This document shows, one piece after another, positions 16,611 to 26,141 of a stretch of DNA of 64,000 nt (positions are counted from its first letter, which is position 1; each line of letters starts with the position of its first letter). This DNA comes from Acidobacteriota bacterium (lineage in GTDB: Bacteria > Acidobacteriota > Vicinamibacteria > Vicinamibacterales > UBA823): assembly GCA_002730735.1 (NCBI GenBank), contig PCAU01000008.1, positions 58,313 to 122,312 on the forward strand. The letters are read 5' to 3'. Below the pieces are notes generated by a model. The model did not search any database, was not told the origin of the DNA, and was given only the letters and a program-made list of their open reading frames with translations. A program made the position numbers and the translations under genes.

Positions 16611-17513
16611 TCAGGTCGTAGATTTGACGGGCACAAGAGCTGCGGCACCTGTTGCTGCATCGACCGTAGACTCTACTACCTCCCAAGCCTCATCATTCTC
16701 AAGGACCATTGATGCAAACGCGGTGTGCAGGGCATGACCGCCGCGGTTTACCACGAGGTGTCCAATCAGCGGGTACCCTATCAACGCAAGGTCCCCAATC
16801 GCATCAAGGATTTTATGACGTACAAACTCGTCTTCAAAACGTAGCGAACGATTCAACACACCAGACTCGCTGAGCACAATCGCGTTGTCGAGTGAACCTC
16901 CGAGCGCTAGTCCTTGCCGCCGCAGCCTTTCAACTTCCTTGAGAAAGCCGAACGTTCGCGCGGGCGCGATCTGGTCGACAAAACTCTCCTCATTCAACTG
17001 GATTTCCCGCGACTGGTGCTCGAGTAACGGATGGTCGAAGCTGATGCTATAGGTAATCTTAAAATGCTCTGACGGATACAGTGCAATTTGTTTATCGCCC
17101 ATCGATAAAGAAATGGGGCGTGTGACTTTCAAAAAGCGCCGTGCCTTCGCCTGACGCCTAGTCCCAGCCTCCTGGATCAGATAGACAAACGGTGCCGCGC
17201 TCCCATCCATAATCGGCACTTCTCGCTGATTCAACTCGATAATAACGTTATCCACTCCCATGCTAATTAGTGCCGCAAGGAGGTGTTCGACCGTCTCTAC
17301 CGACGCAGAATCCACTCCTAGACCTGTCGCATAGTGGATACCAGAAACATTTTCGACCATTGCAGGTATCTCATGGCCACCAAGGTCAGCGCGACGGAAC
17401 CGAATACCCGAGTCAGGCGACCCAGCCTTCAGAGAAAGAGAAACCTTCTGGCCAGAGTGAAGCCCAATCCCAGCGCAAGTGACGGAGCGACGCAGAGTCT
17501 GCTGAAAGCGCAT
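16611..17513 (-). CDS. lpxC: UDP-3-O-acyl-N-acetylglucosamine deacetylase LpxC (300 aa)
   Basis: Committed step of lipid A synthesis, a zinc enzyme. Zinc and catalytic residues are visible in ETVEHLLAAL (His), in HKILDAIGDLALIG (His and Asp) and in the C-terminal RGGHALHTAF (His). The length is typical. It shows that this organism makes lipopolysaccharide. The last 20 residues are Ala/Val rich and less conserved. The gene is monocistronic-like, with 190 bp to lysA and 93 bp to uvrA. Confidence 0.96.
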   Translation of the reverse strand: MRFQQTLRRSVTCAGIGLHSGQKVSLSLKAGSPDSGIRFRRADLGGHEIPAMVENVSGIHYATGLGVDSASVETVEHLLAALISMGVDNVIIELNQREVPIMDGSAAPFVYLIQEAGTRRQAKARRFLKVTRPISLSMGDKQIALYPSEHFKITYSISFDHPLLEHQSREIQLNEESFVDQIAPARTFGFLKEVERLRRQGLALGGSLDNAIVLSESGVLNRSLRFEDEFVRHKILDAIGDLALIGYPLIGHLVVNRGGHALHTAFASMVLENDEAWEVVESTVDAATGAAALVPVKSTT

Positions 17514-17606
17514 CTAAATCGTTTCCAAAGGAACAACCATGAGCGAAACAACAGCCTTACAGGACAACCCCACGCAAAGCTACCCAGACCGGGCACTTTA
17601 TCACAC

Positions 17607-20459
17607 TCATTCCATGCTGCGACCATTAATAAATCGTCTCAAATAACTAGCTGTAAAGGACTTCGCTTCAGCAGCAACGTCCTCTGGAGTGCCCTCTGCA
17701 ACGATCTGTCCTCCAGCCTCTCCTCCTTCGGGCCCGAGATCAATGATGTGATCGGCAGACTTAATCACATCAAGGTTGTGCTCAATAACCACTACAGTGT
17801 TCCCCTGGTCAACGAGTTGGTTTAGCACGTCCAATAGCTTGCGTGTGTCCTCAAAATGAAGTCCAGTCGTCGGTTCGTCCAAAATGTATAGGGTGCGGCT
17901 GGTCCCGCGGCGCGAGAGTTCCTTAGCCAGCTTGACCCGCTGCGCTTCACCGCCGCTCAGCGTTGTCGCCGACTGACCGAGCTTGATGTAGCCAAGACCA
18001 ACGGCGCGGAGGGTCTGCAGTTTGGTCGCAATAGGTGGAAAATTTTCGAGCAATGGCGTCGCTTGATCGACGGTCAGGTCTAAGATTTCGGCAATCGATT
18101 TCCCTCGATACCTAATTTCGAGCGTTTCGCGGTTGTATCGCCTTCCTTTGCATTGCTCACACGTCACGTACACATTCGGCAGAAAGTGCATTTCAATAGA
18201 AGTCACGCCATCCCCCTGGCACGCTTCGCACCGTCCACCTTTAACATTAAATGAGAAACGGCCAGGACGAAATCCACGTGCCCTGGCCTCGGGCAACATT
18301 GCAAACAGCTCTCTTATGAAGGTGAACAGGCCGGTATAAGTTGCCGGATTCGAACGTGGTGTACGGCCGATCGGTAGCTGATCTATTTGTATAACCTTAT
18401 CCACTAGTTCGGCATTGTCGATGCCGTCGTGTGGACCAGGTTCGTCCGAGGCGCGATAGAGCACCTTGGCTAGTGCACGATAAAGAATGTCGTTGACCAG
18501 CGTCGATTTTCCAGAACCGCTTACGCCAGTGATCGCAGTGAACACACCTAGCGGAATGGTCACGTTGATCTTTCGCAAATTATTACAACGTGCCCCACGA
18601 ATCTTGATCGTCCCACGTTGCCATGGTCGACGTGTGGGAGGCACTGGAATCGCGCGTTCCCCTCGCAAGTAACTGCCAGTAAGTGAACCGCTATCTCCAC
18701 GGGTCAGCAATTCTGAGGCTGGACCTTGAAAGATAACCTGACCACCGTGCTCCCCCGCCCCTGGGCCCAGGTCGATCACATAGTCAGCTGCTCTGATAGT
18801 CTCTTCGTCATGCTCGACTACAACGACCGTGTTCCCTAAATCACGCAGACGCGCCAATGTAGTCAACAAACGTTGATTGTCACGCTGATGAAGACCAACT
18901 GACGGTTCATCGAGCACATAAAGTACCCCGGTGAGGTTTGCACCAATCTGCGTTGCTAACCGGATCCGTTGACCTTCCCCTCCTGACAGCGTCGCCGCGC
19001 TCCGCCCCAGAGTCAAATACCCAACCCCGACGTCATTCAAAAAGCGCAGGCGGTCACGGATCTCCCCTACAACGCGACCTGCAATTTGAACCTCCCGTTC
19101 AGTAAGCTCCATCGCCTCAAAACGTAGGAGCGCGTCACTAACTGGCTGTCGGACATACTCCGAAATCGTTGCGCCTTTAACAGTCACAGCGCAACTCTGC
19201 GGCCTCAAACGCTCTCCTGCGCACGAAGCGCACGGTCCGGAAGCGCGATATGGCTCCAAGATTTCCTTGTCGGCCCATCGACCCTCCAAGTAGCGCCGAC
19301 GCATGTTCGGTACTACACCCTCGAAACCCGCCTTCGCTTGAGTCGTCCTACGGGACTTGGTCCGGCGCCCTGGGCTGCCGTTTTTAGGGCCCGAACTCTT
19401 TACCCCAAACAAAACGACCTGGCGCATCTTTCGCGACAGTTTACCGAACGGCACATCCAAAGGAATTTCATAACGACGATGTAGATCATTGAGAGCTGCT
19501 TTGACAGACTTCTCATCGCCGTGCGCCCATGGAGCAATCGCGCCGTCACTAAGCGTCTTCTCGGGATCGGGGATGATCCGAGACGGATCAAAGTCATGGA
19601 CAAGACCGAGCCCTTGGCAATCGGGACAGGCTCCTTGCGGCGAGTTAAAGGAAAACGCACGCGGCGTCATCTCCGGCATGCTAATCCCACAGTGGGGACA
19701 AGCAAGCCGCCGTGAAAACAGCCGGTCGCCACCACTGTGAGTGTTGATGATAACGGTGTCGTCAGCAAGCTCAAGCGCGGTTTCAATCGATTGACCCAGC
19801 CGGCGTATCACGTCAGGGTCAGGATTGACGACCAGACGATCGACCACGACCTCGACCGTGTGATTCCGGTATCGGTCGATCTTGAACTGGTCTTCCAGAG
19901 CATACATTTCACCGTCAATACGGACCCGGGTGAAACCCTTCGCCGCCAAAGCGGCCAACTCTTTCTTGAACTCACCTTTCCTGCCACGAACGACCTGGGC
20001 GAGCACGTTCACCCGCTCACCAGATGGGTCGAGCATCACTAAGTCGATGATGCGCTCGACAGTCTGTGAGGTGATCTCCCGTCCGCACTCTGCACAATGG
20101 GGAACACCGATATTGGCGAAGAGCAATCTGAGGTAGTCGTAAATCTCTGTCACGGTGCCAACGGTAGAACGGGGATTTGCACCGGTTGTCTTTTGTTCAA
20201 TAGAAATTGAGGGAGACAGGCCCTCAATCAAATCAACATCCGGCTTCTCCATCTGCTCCAAAAACTGGCGCGCATAAGCCGATAAGGACTCCACGTAACG
20301 GCGCTGGCCCTCCGCATACACGGTATCGAACGCGAGGGAGGATTTACCCGAACCGGACAAGCCGGTAATGACCACCAGTCGATTTCTCGGGATATCGACC
20401 TCGATGTTTCGGAGATTATGAACGCGCGCGCCGCGGACCTTGATGTGGCTGTGTGTCAT
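17607..20459 (-). CDS. uvrA: Excinuclease ABC subunit A (950 aa)
   Basis: Damage-recognition ATPase of nucleotide excision repair. Two ABC modules are visible: [14 protein letters not shown] near residue 32 and [13 protein letters not shown] near 640. The first zinc module [16 protein letters not shown] and the second [14 protein letters not shown] are present, as are both signature motifs ([26 protein letters not shown]) and the C-terminal zinc part. Length is standard. A short basic segment near residues 360-375 ([10 protein letters not shown]) is a minor insert. Confidence 0.97.
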   Translation of the reverse strand: MTHSHIKVRGARVHNLRNIEVDIPRNRLVVITGLSGSGKSSLAFDTVYAEGQRRYVESLSAYARQFLEQMEKPDVDLIEGLSPSISIEQKTTGANPRSTVGTVTEIYDYLRLLFANIGVPHCAECGREITSQTVERIIDLVMLDPSGERVNVLAQVVRGRKGEFKKELAALAAKGFTRVRIDGEMYALEDQFKIDRYRNHTVEVVVDRLVVNPDPDVIRRLGQSIETALELADDTVIINTHSGGDRLFSRRLACPHCGISMPEMTPRAFSFNSPQGACPDCQGLGLVHDFDPSRIIPDPEKTLSDGAIAPWAHGDEKSVKAALNDLHRRYEIPLDVPFGKLSRKMRQVVLFGVKSSGPKNGSPGRRTKSRRTTQAKAGFEGVVPNMRRRYLEGRWADKEILEPYRASGPCASCAGERLRPQSCAVTVKGATISEYVRQPVSDALLRFEAMELTEREVQIAGRVVGEIRDRLRFLNDVGVGYLTLGRSAATLSGGEGQRIRLATQIGANLTGVLYVLDEPSVGLHQRDNQRLLTTLARLRDLGNTVVVVEHDEETIRAADYVIDLGPGAGEHGGQVIFQGPASELLTRGDSGSLTGSYLRGERAIPVPPTRRPWQRGTIKIRGARCNNLRKINVTIPLGVFTAITGVSGSGKSTLVNDILYRALAKVLYRASDEPGPHDGIDNAELVDKVIQIDQLPIGRTPRSNPATYTGLFTFIRELFAMLPEARARGFRPGRFSFNVKGGRCEACQGDGVTSIEMHFLPNVYVTCEQCKGRRYNRETLEIRYRGKSIAEILDLTVDQATPLLENFPPIATKLQTLRAVGLGYIKLGQSATTLSGGEAQRVKLAKELSRRGTSRTLYILDEPTTGLHFEDTRKLLDVLNQLVDQGNTVVVIEHNLDVIKSADHIIDLGPEGGEAGGQIVAEGTPEDVAAEAKSFTASYLRRFINGRSME

Positions 20460-20538
20460 GCCGTACAGCAGCGGGTTTTTGACGATCCTGAACCCGTCAT
20501 GCTATCACGACCGTCATCAAAAAATCAGTGCTGGGCGG

Positions 20539-21546
20539 CTATCGACCTTCACCTGGCGAGAGGCGGTAGGCGGTATCGTTTGATGTCACGACAACCTCAC
20601 CGGCGGCACCAAACGCAACACCGACGAGGGCTTCCGCGGCAAGAGTGAGCTGCATGGATCCCCGATCGGTAAGGGCGTAGAGGCCTGCGGCACCAGCCAA
20701 GGCTTCAACGACGTGAAGCTTACCGTCAGCGTCGAAGGCCAGGCCCTGTGGGCGACCAAAGCCCGCGTGTACTACGTCGACTTTACCGCTGGCATCGATG
20801 CGGTAAAGCGAATCTGATGTCGATAATGTTGGCGCAGTCACATACAACGTGCCGCCAGGCCCTACCGCTAGATGGAAAGCAGCGATACTTGATGGCAGTG
20901 ATGCGAGGACGCTCGTCTGTCCCGAAGCCTCGACGCGAAAGATTTGACCAGATCGATCGCCAACAAAAAGTGTGCCTGCCTCATCAAATACGATCCCACT
21001 CGTAGACCCTAATTTGGAGACCACGACATCGACTTCCCCCTTCGGAGTGACCTTATAGACCTTACCTTCAAACCGACTACTGACATACAAATCTCCCGAC
21101 GGTGCGAAAGCCATCGACGTCGGATTGGGCACCTTCGAGGCGAACGGTTCTCGGCTCCCGTCGGATTTGATCCGGAAAATACCAATCGGCGCCTGCTCTC
21201 CTCTGGTACCGCTATAGGTCACATAGAGGTTTCCAGCCAGGTCGAAGACGGGGCTGTCCACCTGGTGCAGTCCTTCGGCGATGGGTGCGCCCACCTCGAC
21301 GAATACCGCACCTGGCTCCATCGTCCCAACCTGGACCGAAGCGGAACCCTCCTCAACACCGTCTGGGATAACCACATCTAGCGCTCGCGGCGATGCAAAT
21401 ACAACACGGCACGGTCGGCCACCGATCCGTACCTCGGGCAAAGGGTTGAGGTCGAACCCTTGGCCCTCGACGGTAATTCGGCCGCCGGCAACTGCCCAAG
21501 TCGGCCGCACGCCGGATACATGGTGGGAAGGCAAAGCGCAAGACAT
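20539..21546 (-). CDS. IPT/TIG plus NHL/SMP-30-like beta-propeller protein (335 aa)
   Basis: An Ig-like TIG fold (about residues 14-80, with GGRITVEGQGF) is followed by six-bladed propeller repeats of the form FDxxGxLYV (FDLAGNLYVTY, FAPSGDLYVSS, FDEAGTLFVGD). No signal peptide is seen, so it may be cytoplasmic or need an unusual export route. The fold suggests ligand or protein binding, or a lactonase-like scaffold; catalytic metal residues could not be assigned. The ATG at 21546 is favoured because it starts past the end of the upstream HNH gene; an earlier ATG (21645) would overlap it. Confidence 0.65.
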   Translation of the reverse strand: MSCALPSHHVSGVRPTWAVAGGRITVEGQGFDLNPLPEVRIGGRPCRVVFASPRALDVVIPDGVEEGSASVQVGTMEPGAVFVEVGAPIAEGLHQVDSPVFDLAGNLYVTYSGTRGEQAPIGIFRIKSDGSREPFASKVPNPTSMAFAPSGDLYVSSRFEGKVYKVTPKGEVDVVVSKLGSTSGIVFDEAGTLFVGDRSGQIFRVEASGQTSVLASLPSSIAAFHLAVGPGGTLYVTAPTLSTSDSLYRIDASGKVDVVHAGFGRPQGLAFDADGKLHVVEALAGAAGLYALTDRGSMQLTLAAEALVGVAFGAAGEVVVTSNDTAYRLSPGEGR

Positions 21547-21599
21547 AGTGACGTCAGAGAGAAGCGCGTAAGTGGTAAACGAACGCGCTGTGTACCCCG

Positions 21600-22133
21600 T
21601 TACGATTCGTCGAGCTCGACATTCCAGTAGAGGTAATCCCGCCAACTATCTGGAGTCTCACGTAACCCAACCGTTACACGAACCACGGGGGCGCGTTTAG
21701 GCCGTCGCGGTCTGCGAATCAAGCGCATACGGGCCTCCGCCGGTGTGCGACCGCCTTTCTTACGATTGCACGTGATGCAGCACGTGACGATGTTTTCCCA
21801 ATCCTTCCGGCCGCCCTGGGCGACCGGCACAACATGGTCGAAGGTCAAATCCGTCGTCGGCGAAGCATCCCCACAATACTGACAAGTGTGATTGTCACGC
21901 GCGTAAATGTTCGCCCGAGAGAACGGCACGGAATTGAACCGCTTCTTGATCCTGATATAGCTGAGTAACCGGATGACTGATGGCAGCTTAAAACTAATCG
22001 AGACCGACCGAATCTCCCGGTCGTACTCAGAAATGACCTCAACCTTACCCTGGCACAAAAGCGTGATCGCCTTCTGCCAGTGCACCACCTTGAGTGGCTC
22101 GTATGTAGCGTTCAAAAGGAGCGTCTGCTCCAT
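21600..22133 (-). CDS. HNH endonuclease-domain protein (177 aa)
   Basis: The C-terminal half carries an HNH motif: CQYCGDASPTTDLTFDHVVPVAQGG (broken here for length into CQYC, then DHVVP), then NIVTCCITCNRKKGGRTP. The four cysteines form the zinc structural site and His-Asn the metal site. The N-terminal part (EQTLLLNATYEPLKVVHWQ) is the family's typical lead-in. Chromosomal single-copy HNH proteins of this type are common in bacteria; the substrate is unknown and may be in repair. The start at ATG 22133 fits the family. Confidence 0.85.
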   Translation of the reverse strand: MEQTLLLNATYEPLKVVHWQKAITLLCQGKVEVISEYDREIRSVSISFKLPSVIRLLSYIRIKKRFNSVPFSRANIYARDNHTCQYCGDASPTTDLTFDHVVPVAQGGRKDWENIVTCCITCNRKKGGRTPAEARMRLIRRPRRPKRAPVVRVTVGLRETPDSWRDYLYWNVELDES

Positions 22134-22234
22134 AGCAATTTCATTCTGCCCTGTTGCATTGAACAGTGTCAAGGCGCCAATTCATCGTAAGACACTGTCA
22201 AACATACGCTTAACACGGTCCAGCGTATTGGTCA

Positions 22235-23137
22235 TCACACCGACTGACTCACTCCTGAGGACGCTTCGAGCACTGTCAGCGCTGTCCGGATCTCCTGAAC
22301 GATTTCATCCGTACACCGGCGCAACGGAAAGCGTGGGTCGCCCCCTCCCACACCAATCAGGTCCATAGCCGCCTTTAGTCCCGGAACACCGAATCGTGAG
22401 GTCACCATCTCGGCAAGCGGGATTAGTTGCTGTTGAAGCGTCAGGGCTTCATGAGAGTGATTCTCAAGGGTAAGCTGATGTAGTCGAGCACAGAGCGAAG
22501 GCTGCACACAGGCGAGAGCAAGTATTCCACCCACCGCACCAACGCTCAGACTCGCATAGTAGGTCTGGGCCGACCCTACGACGACTTGAAATTCGGGTCC
22601 CGTGGCACTCACAAGCTGACTCACCTGCAACACGTTGCCACTCGACTCCTTAATCCCCGGAATGTTTGGGTGTTCGGCCAGCCTCGCGACTGTCTCGGCC
22701 GCCAGACTCACCCCGGTCACCTGCGGAATGTTATAGAGGAGAACCGGCACAAGGGACGCATCGGCGACAGCCAAGAAATGGTCGACCAGCGTCTCGGGCG
22801 TCATTAGTGATTGAAAGAATGACGGGGTCCGAACGAGCACAGCGTCCACACCCAAGGCCCCAGCGCGCCGTGTCGCCGAGATTGTGGCTCGGGTAGATTC
22901 TCGTGCCGTGCCGACCACAAGCGTTCGGTCGGCTGGCACCACCTCGCGTGTTTTGGCGATAAGGAGGTCCGCTTCGTCGTCATCAACGTGTGCTGCTTCA
23001 CCGTTAGTGCCGAGGACCACAATCCCACATAGCTCGGTGCCCAGCCAAAACCTCAGGTTACGCACCAGAACATCGAGGTCAATCGCCTCATCGCGAAACG
23101 GTGTCGGAATCGGTGCGAGCACGCCTCGAAGTTTCAT
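22235..23137 (-). CDS. HOGA1-like 4-hydroxy-2-oxoglutarate aldolase (DapA/NanA family, 300 aa)
   Basis: A class I aldolase of the DHDPS fold: Schiff-base Lys in IPGIKESSGN and the Tyr of VLLYNIPQVTG are present. The substrate loop is GTNGEAAHV, whereas true DapA has GTTGES, and the C-terminal SRFGVPGLKAAMDLIG resembles the mitochondrial HOGA1 enzyme. This points to an aldolase for 4-hydroxy-2-oxoglutarate or a related keto acid rather than lysine synthesis. It is upstream of a DapB-like oxidoreductase gene (141 bp away) on the same strand, perhaps one pathway. The exact substrate is inferred. Confidence 0.75.
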   Translation of the reverse strand: MKLRGVLAPIPTPFRDEAIDLDVLVRNLRFWLGTELCGIVVLGTNGEAAHVDDDEADLLIAKTREVVPADRTLVVGTARESTRATISATRRAGALGVDAVLVRTPSFFQSLMTPETLVDHFLAVADASLVPVLLYNIPQVTGVSLAAETVARLAEHPNIPGIKESSGNVLQVSQLVSATGPEFQVVVGSAQTYYASLSVGAVGGILALACVQPSLCARLHQLTLENHSHEALTLQQQLIPLAEMVTSRFGVPGLKAAMDLIGVGGGDPRFPLRRCTDEIVQEIRTALTVLEASSGVSQSV

Positions 23138-23277
23138 AACACCCTCAACAAAATGAACCCTCGCCTAGGAGCCACGAGTCGAATGTAGAGACGGACACGG
23201 CCAGTGTCAACTGGAGACAAGAAATGCCATCGCCCGACATCCATATGTCGTTTAGCCGACGCAACCGGATTACCACC

Positions 23278-24276
23278 TCAACTCGATACATACGAAGGGA
23301 TCGGCAGGTCCCGCATCGTCTGCAGCCCAGCCGGTGCGGCCAATACCTTCGGGATTGAGTTCACCACAATCGACGCGGTAGCAACATCGCCGTGCACGCC
23401 CCCTGCCAATTTCATCGCGAGGCGAGGGGACCCGGTGATGCGCACGGCATCATACGATTCTGGAGCCCCCAGATACGCCTCCATATGCAATTTAATGACC
23501 GCCTTACCAGCGCGATATCCGATACCGTCCTGCACAAGGCCGCACACCTCACCAGCCTTCACCGTAAGAAACCGACTCGCCACACGCTTAGTGGCAATCT
23601 TGGGCTTGATGCGATCAGCGATCCGGTCGAGCTTCCATCCCAGGGCATCAGCAATCATCGAAACGGATTCCGCCAGGCCCACGTGACGAACGGTACCCTC
23701 CTTCACCCTGTTCCGAAACTGCGTTCTCGTGAGTCCGGACCCGATCTTTTTCTGGAACGGTAGACGTCGCGTACTCGCGTTCTGGATTCGGTCTACTTCG
23801 ACCCGGTCAACGCGCTCGCACACACCAGTCAGCGTGATCGGTAAGGCATCCATCGTGAAACCGGGATTCACGCCGGTCCCAAGCACGGCGGCCTTCGCCT
23901 GTTTGGCGAGACGGTCAATTTTCCGTGCCCACCGCGCATTCGATGACACTGGGTAAGACAATTCCTCGGTCGTCGAGACAATCGGCACCCGAGCCCGGAG
24001 AATCGTTTCGATTTGCGCGGTCACCACACGGAGCGAGGAACTCGTGCACAGCACAACCACATCCGGCTTGCTACGCCGCAGCGCGGTTAGCGCATCCGAC
24101 GAGACCTTCGCACCGAGTCGACGCTTCAGCCCCGCAACGATACCGACGTCACGACCCACCTTCTCCGGGTCAATGTCAACCGCGCCCACCACCTTGAATC
24201 CTCGCCGCGTCGCCACCTGGCGTGCCACCGCAGCCCCGATCGGTCCAAGACCAAAATGCATTACCCGAATTGCCAT
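23278..24276 (-). CDS. DapB-like NAD(P)-dependent oxidoreductase, possible amine dehydrogenase (332 aa)
   Basis: An N-terminal Rossmann fold (FGLGPIGAAVARQVA, then VVGAVDIDPEKVG) precedes VVLCTSSS and a GVNPGFTMDALP segment. The layout resembles dihydrodipicolinate reductase-related proteins such as 2,4-diaminopentanoate dehydrogenase. It lacks the tight DapB C-terminal signature, so it is not the lysine enzyme. An SD (GGAGG) stands before the ATG at 24276. The neighbour is the HOGA1-like aldolase. Substrate unknown. Confidence 0.6.
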   Translation of the reverse strand: MAIRVMHFGLGPIGAAVARQVATRRGFKVVGAVDIDPEKVGRDVGIVAGLKRRLGAKVSSDALTALRRSKPDVVVLCTSSSLRVVTAQIETILRARVPIVSTTEELSYPVSSNARWARKIDRLAKQAKAAVLGTGVNPGFTMDALPITLTGVCERVDRVEVDRIQNASTRRLPFQKKIGSGLTRTQFRNRVKEGTVRHVGLAESVSMIADALGWKLDRIADRIKPKIATKRVASRFLTVKAGEVCGLVQDGIGYRAGKAVIKLHMEAYLGAPESYDAVRITGSPRLAMKLAGGVHGDVATASIVVNSIPKVLAAPAGLQTMRDLPIPSYVSS

Positions 24277-24521
24277 GTCCTTGCCTCCGTCTCCGCGAGC
24301 GCTTGTTTCTCGTAACGCCGCCGCATAACCAATCCACGATTATACTCGGGTCGTTGGCAGGCACTCGCGGGAACACAGCACCCTGCTGAACGGTGATACG
24401 ATTTGTCTCCTAACGCTGAAACTACATGGCTCAAGCCAACGTTGGTGTGCTTCACTGCGGCGGCATACACAGGCAACCTTGACCCACGTTCAGTGGAACG
24501 GACTTGACGTCTACTGATCAG

Positions 24522-25298
24522 ATGAGCATTACACCCGCATTTCGTGATGGCCTCCGGCGCGTGTTGTCCTCTCCCGCGCTGATGGTTCTGCTCGCAATCC
24601 TCTTTCTCATGGTGGGTGTGACTGATCTTCTTACTCCCGGACTGGAAACTGTGAGTGAATACCCATTTGTATTCGAATTCTTGGTTGTCTACTCGATCAT
24701 CCGGGCGTGGTGCACCGGTGGGGTTCTCCATCGATATGCTCAGAACCGTCCAATGCGGGCTGGCGCATTCCAAAGAGCCTGCGGCACGTTCTTTTTTCGA
24801 CTTCTCCGCCTCCACTTGCTGTCCGCTCTTATCCTAGGTGGCAGCCTCTACGTATGGCTTTACTACCAATTCGGCTACTACCTGGTTCTCCTCGGTCTCG
24901 GTTACATCTTCTGCGACATCGTGCTCGACTACGCCAAGATTCGGACGGTGGTGGAAGACCGGCGCAGTATGGTCTTCGCCGTCGCCGCCGGCTTCCGGTT
25001 CGCCGTGCGGCGACCGGGCGCGGTCCTTAGACTCTATTTGCTCAATGCACAGATAGCCGCCATCGTGTTGGGAACTGGGGGGGTAGCAACTATTTATCTA
25101 CATATAGAGTCTTTGCTGATGGTGTTCCCCCTGGGCATCGTTCTACTGGTCTGGGTCCCACTACTCTTCCTGTCCACGCAGACCACGTTTTTCCAAGACG
25201 AACTCGCGTATCCTGGCTACACAGCTGGTTCGGGTGTCAGCCCACCCGACTTACCTGTCACCGAAGTCGTTGCAGGGCCCCCGACCGGCGGCGTATAG
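24522..25298 (+). CDS. Integral membrane protein of unknown function (258 aa)
   Basis: About six hydrophobic segments are visible, the first at residues 18-40 (SSPALMVLLAIL) and others near 105, 130 and 190-230, with a charged cytoplasmic loop (RHYAQ.. RPMRAG). No family recognised. It lies 10 bp before nadE, so the two probably form one transcript. The start could be ATG 24522, or a TTG at 24504 that adds six residues. Confidence 0.6.
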   Translation: MSITPAFRDGLRRVLSSPALMVLLAILFLMVGVTDLLTPGLETVSEYPFVFEFLVVYSIIRAWCTGGVLHRYAQNRPMRAGAFQRACGTFFFRLLRLHLLSALILGGSLYVWLYYQFGYYLVLLGLGYIFCDIVLDYAKIRTVVEDRRSMVFAVAAGFRFAVRRPGAVLRLYLLNAQIAAIVLGTGGVATIYLHIESLLMVFPLGIVLLVWVPLLFLSTQTTFFQDELAYPGYTAGSGVSPPDLPVTEVVAGPPTGGV

Positions 25299-25308
25299 TC
25301 AAAGGTTG

Positions 25309-26064
25309 ATGACTTTGCTCAGTGAGCCTCTGACAAACTGGATCCGTCGGCATGTCGACGGAACGAGCGCAGATGGTCTGGTTGTGGGCCTGAGTGGCGG
25401 TATCGATTCGGCGACCGTGGCCCGTCTCTGCCAACTCGCCCTGCCCGACGCTGTCGTCGGCGTAGTCCTACCCTGCCATAGTGAACCGCAGGACGCCGCC
25501 GATGCGAGGCTCGTGGCGGACCACTTCGACCTGCCTACCATCACTATCAATCTCGATGCGGTGTATGACACGCTGACCAGTGAACTGCGCGCCTCACTGG
25601 GCAATCTGCCCCAAGCGCCAGACGACCTTGAATCGCGCCTCCCATTGGCCAACGTGAAACCTCGGCTCCGTATGACCTCACTCTACTTCGTGGCGAACGC
25701 GATGAACTATCTCGTGGCCGGCACCGGAAATCGGAGCGAGGTAACGATCGGCTACTACACAAAATACGGCGACGGGGGCGTCGACCTGCTGCCTATTGGG
25801 AACCTACTTAAAGATGAGGTGCGAGACCTAGCACGGGAGCTCGAGGTTCCCACGCCCATCATCGAGAAGCCACCGAGCGCTGGACTCTGGGCGGGACAGA
25901 AGGACGAAACTGAGATGGGGTTCTCTTACGCAGAACTCGCCGCATACCTTCAGGATGGACCAGAAGCCGTATCCCCCGAGTCGGCCAAGCGTATCGGGCA
26001 ACTGACGGATGCGGGCGCACACAAGCGTACGCTTCCGCCCAGACCGCCGCTCACACCAGACTAA
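25309..26064 (+). CDS. nadE: NH3-dependent NAD+ synthetase (251 aa)
   Basis: Final step of NAD synthesis, amidation of deamido-NAD. The ATP pyrophosphatase loop GLSGGIDSATVARL is at residue 30, with GTGNRSEVTIGYYTKYGDGG and the C-terminal PSAGLWAGQKDETEMG motif. There is no N-terminal glutaminase domain, so it uses ammonia. The ATG at 25309 is preferred to the upstream ATG at 25234, which lies inside the membrane protein gene. It converges on the transketolase gene. Confidence 0.93.
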   Translation: MTLLSEPLTNWIRRHVDGTSADGLVVGLSGGIDSATVARLCQLALPDAVVGVVLPCHSEPQDAADARLVADHFDLPTITINLDAVYDTLTSELRASLGNLPQAPDDLESRLPLANVKPRLRMTSLYFVANAMNYLVAGTGNRSEVTIGYYTKYGDGGVDLLPIGNLLKDEVRDLARELEVPTPIIEKPPSAGLWAGQKDETEMGFSYAELAAYLQDGPEAVSPESAKRIGQLTDAGAHKRTLPPRPPLTPD

Positions 26065-26086
26065 CCGTTGTCCGACTGTCCGGTCC

Positions 26087-26114
26087 GCAAATGCAGTTTG
26101 GACTGCTCCTTTGC
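26087..26114. terminator. Hairpin between convergent nadE and tkt
   Basis: GCAAA and TTTGC, with GCAGT and ACTGC inside, form an imperfect stem between the ends of nadE and tkt. There is no clear T run. It may serve as a bidirectional terminator. Confidence 0.35.
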
Positions 26115-26141
26115 GCTTTGGTGACGGGTGAGAACGGGAGC

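Noticed and set aside
16453-16686. Minus-strand open frame between lysA and lpxC
   Set aside because: It overlaps the end of lpxC in another frame and has no motifs; treated as chance.
22235-24276. dapA and dapB lysine genes
   Set aside because: The substrate loop and C-terminus of the aldolase match HOGA1, and the oxidoreductase lacks the DapB signature.
24261-24815. Minus-strand 184-residue open frame across the divergent region
   Set aside because: It overlaps both the DapB-like gene and the membrane protein gene on the opposite strand and lacks any recognisable domain.
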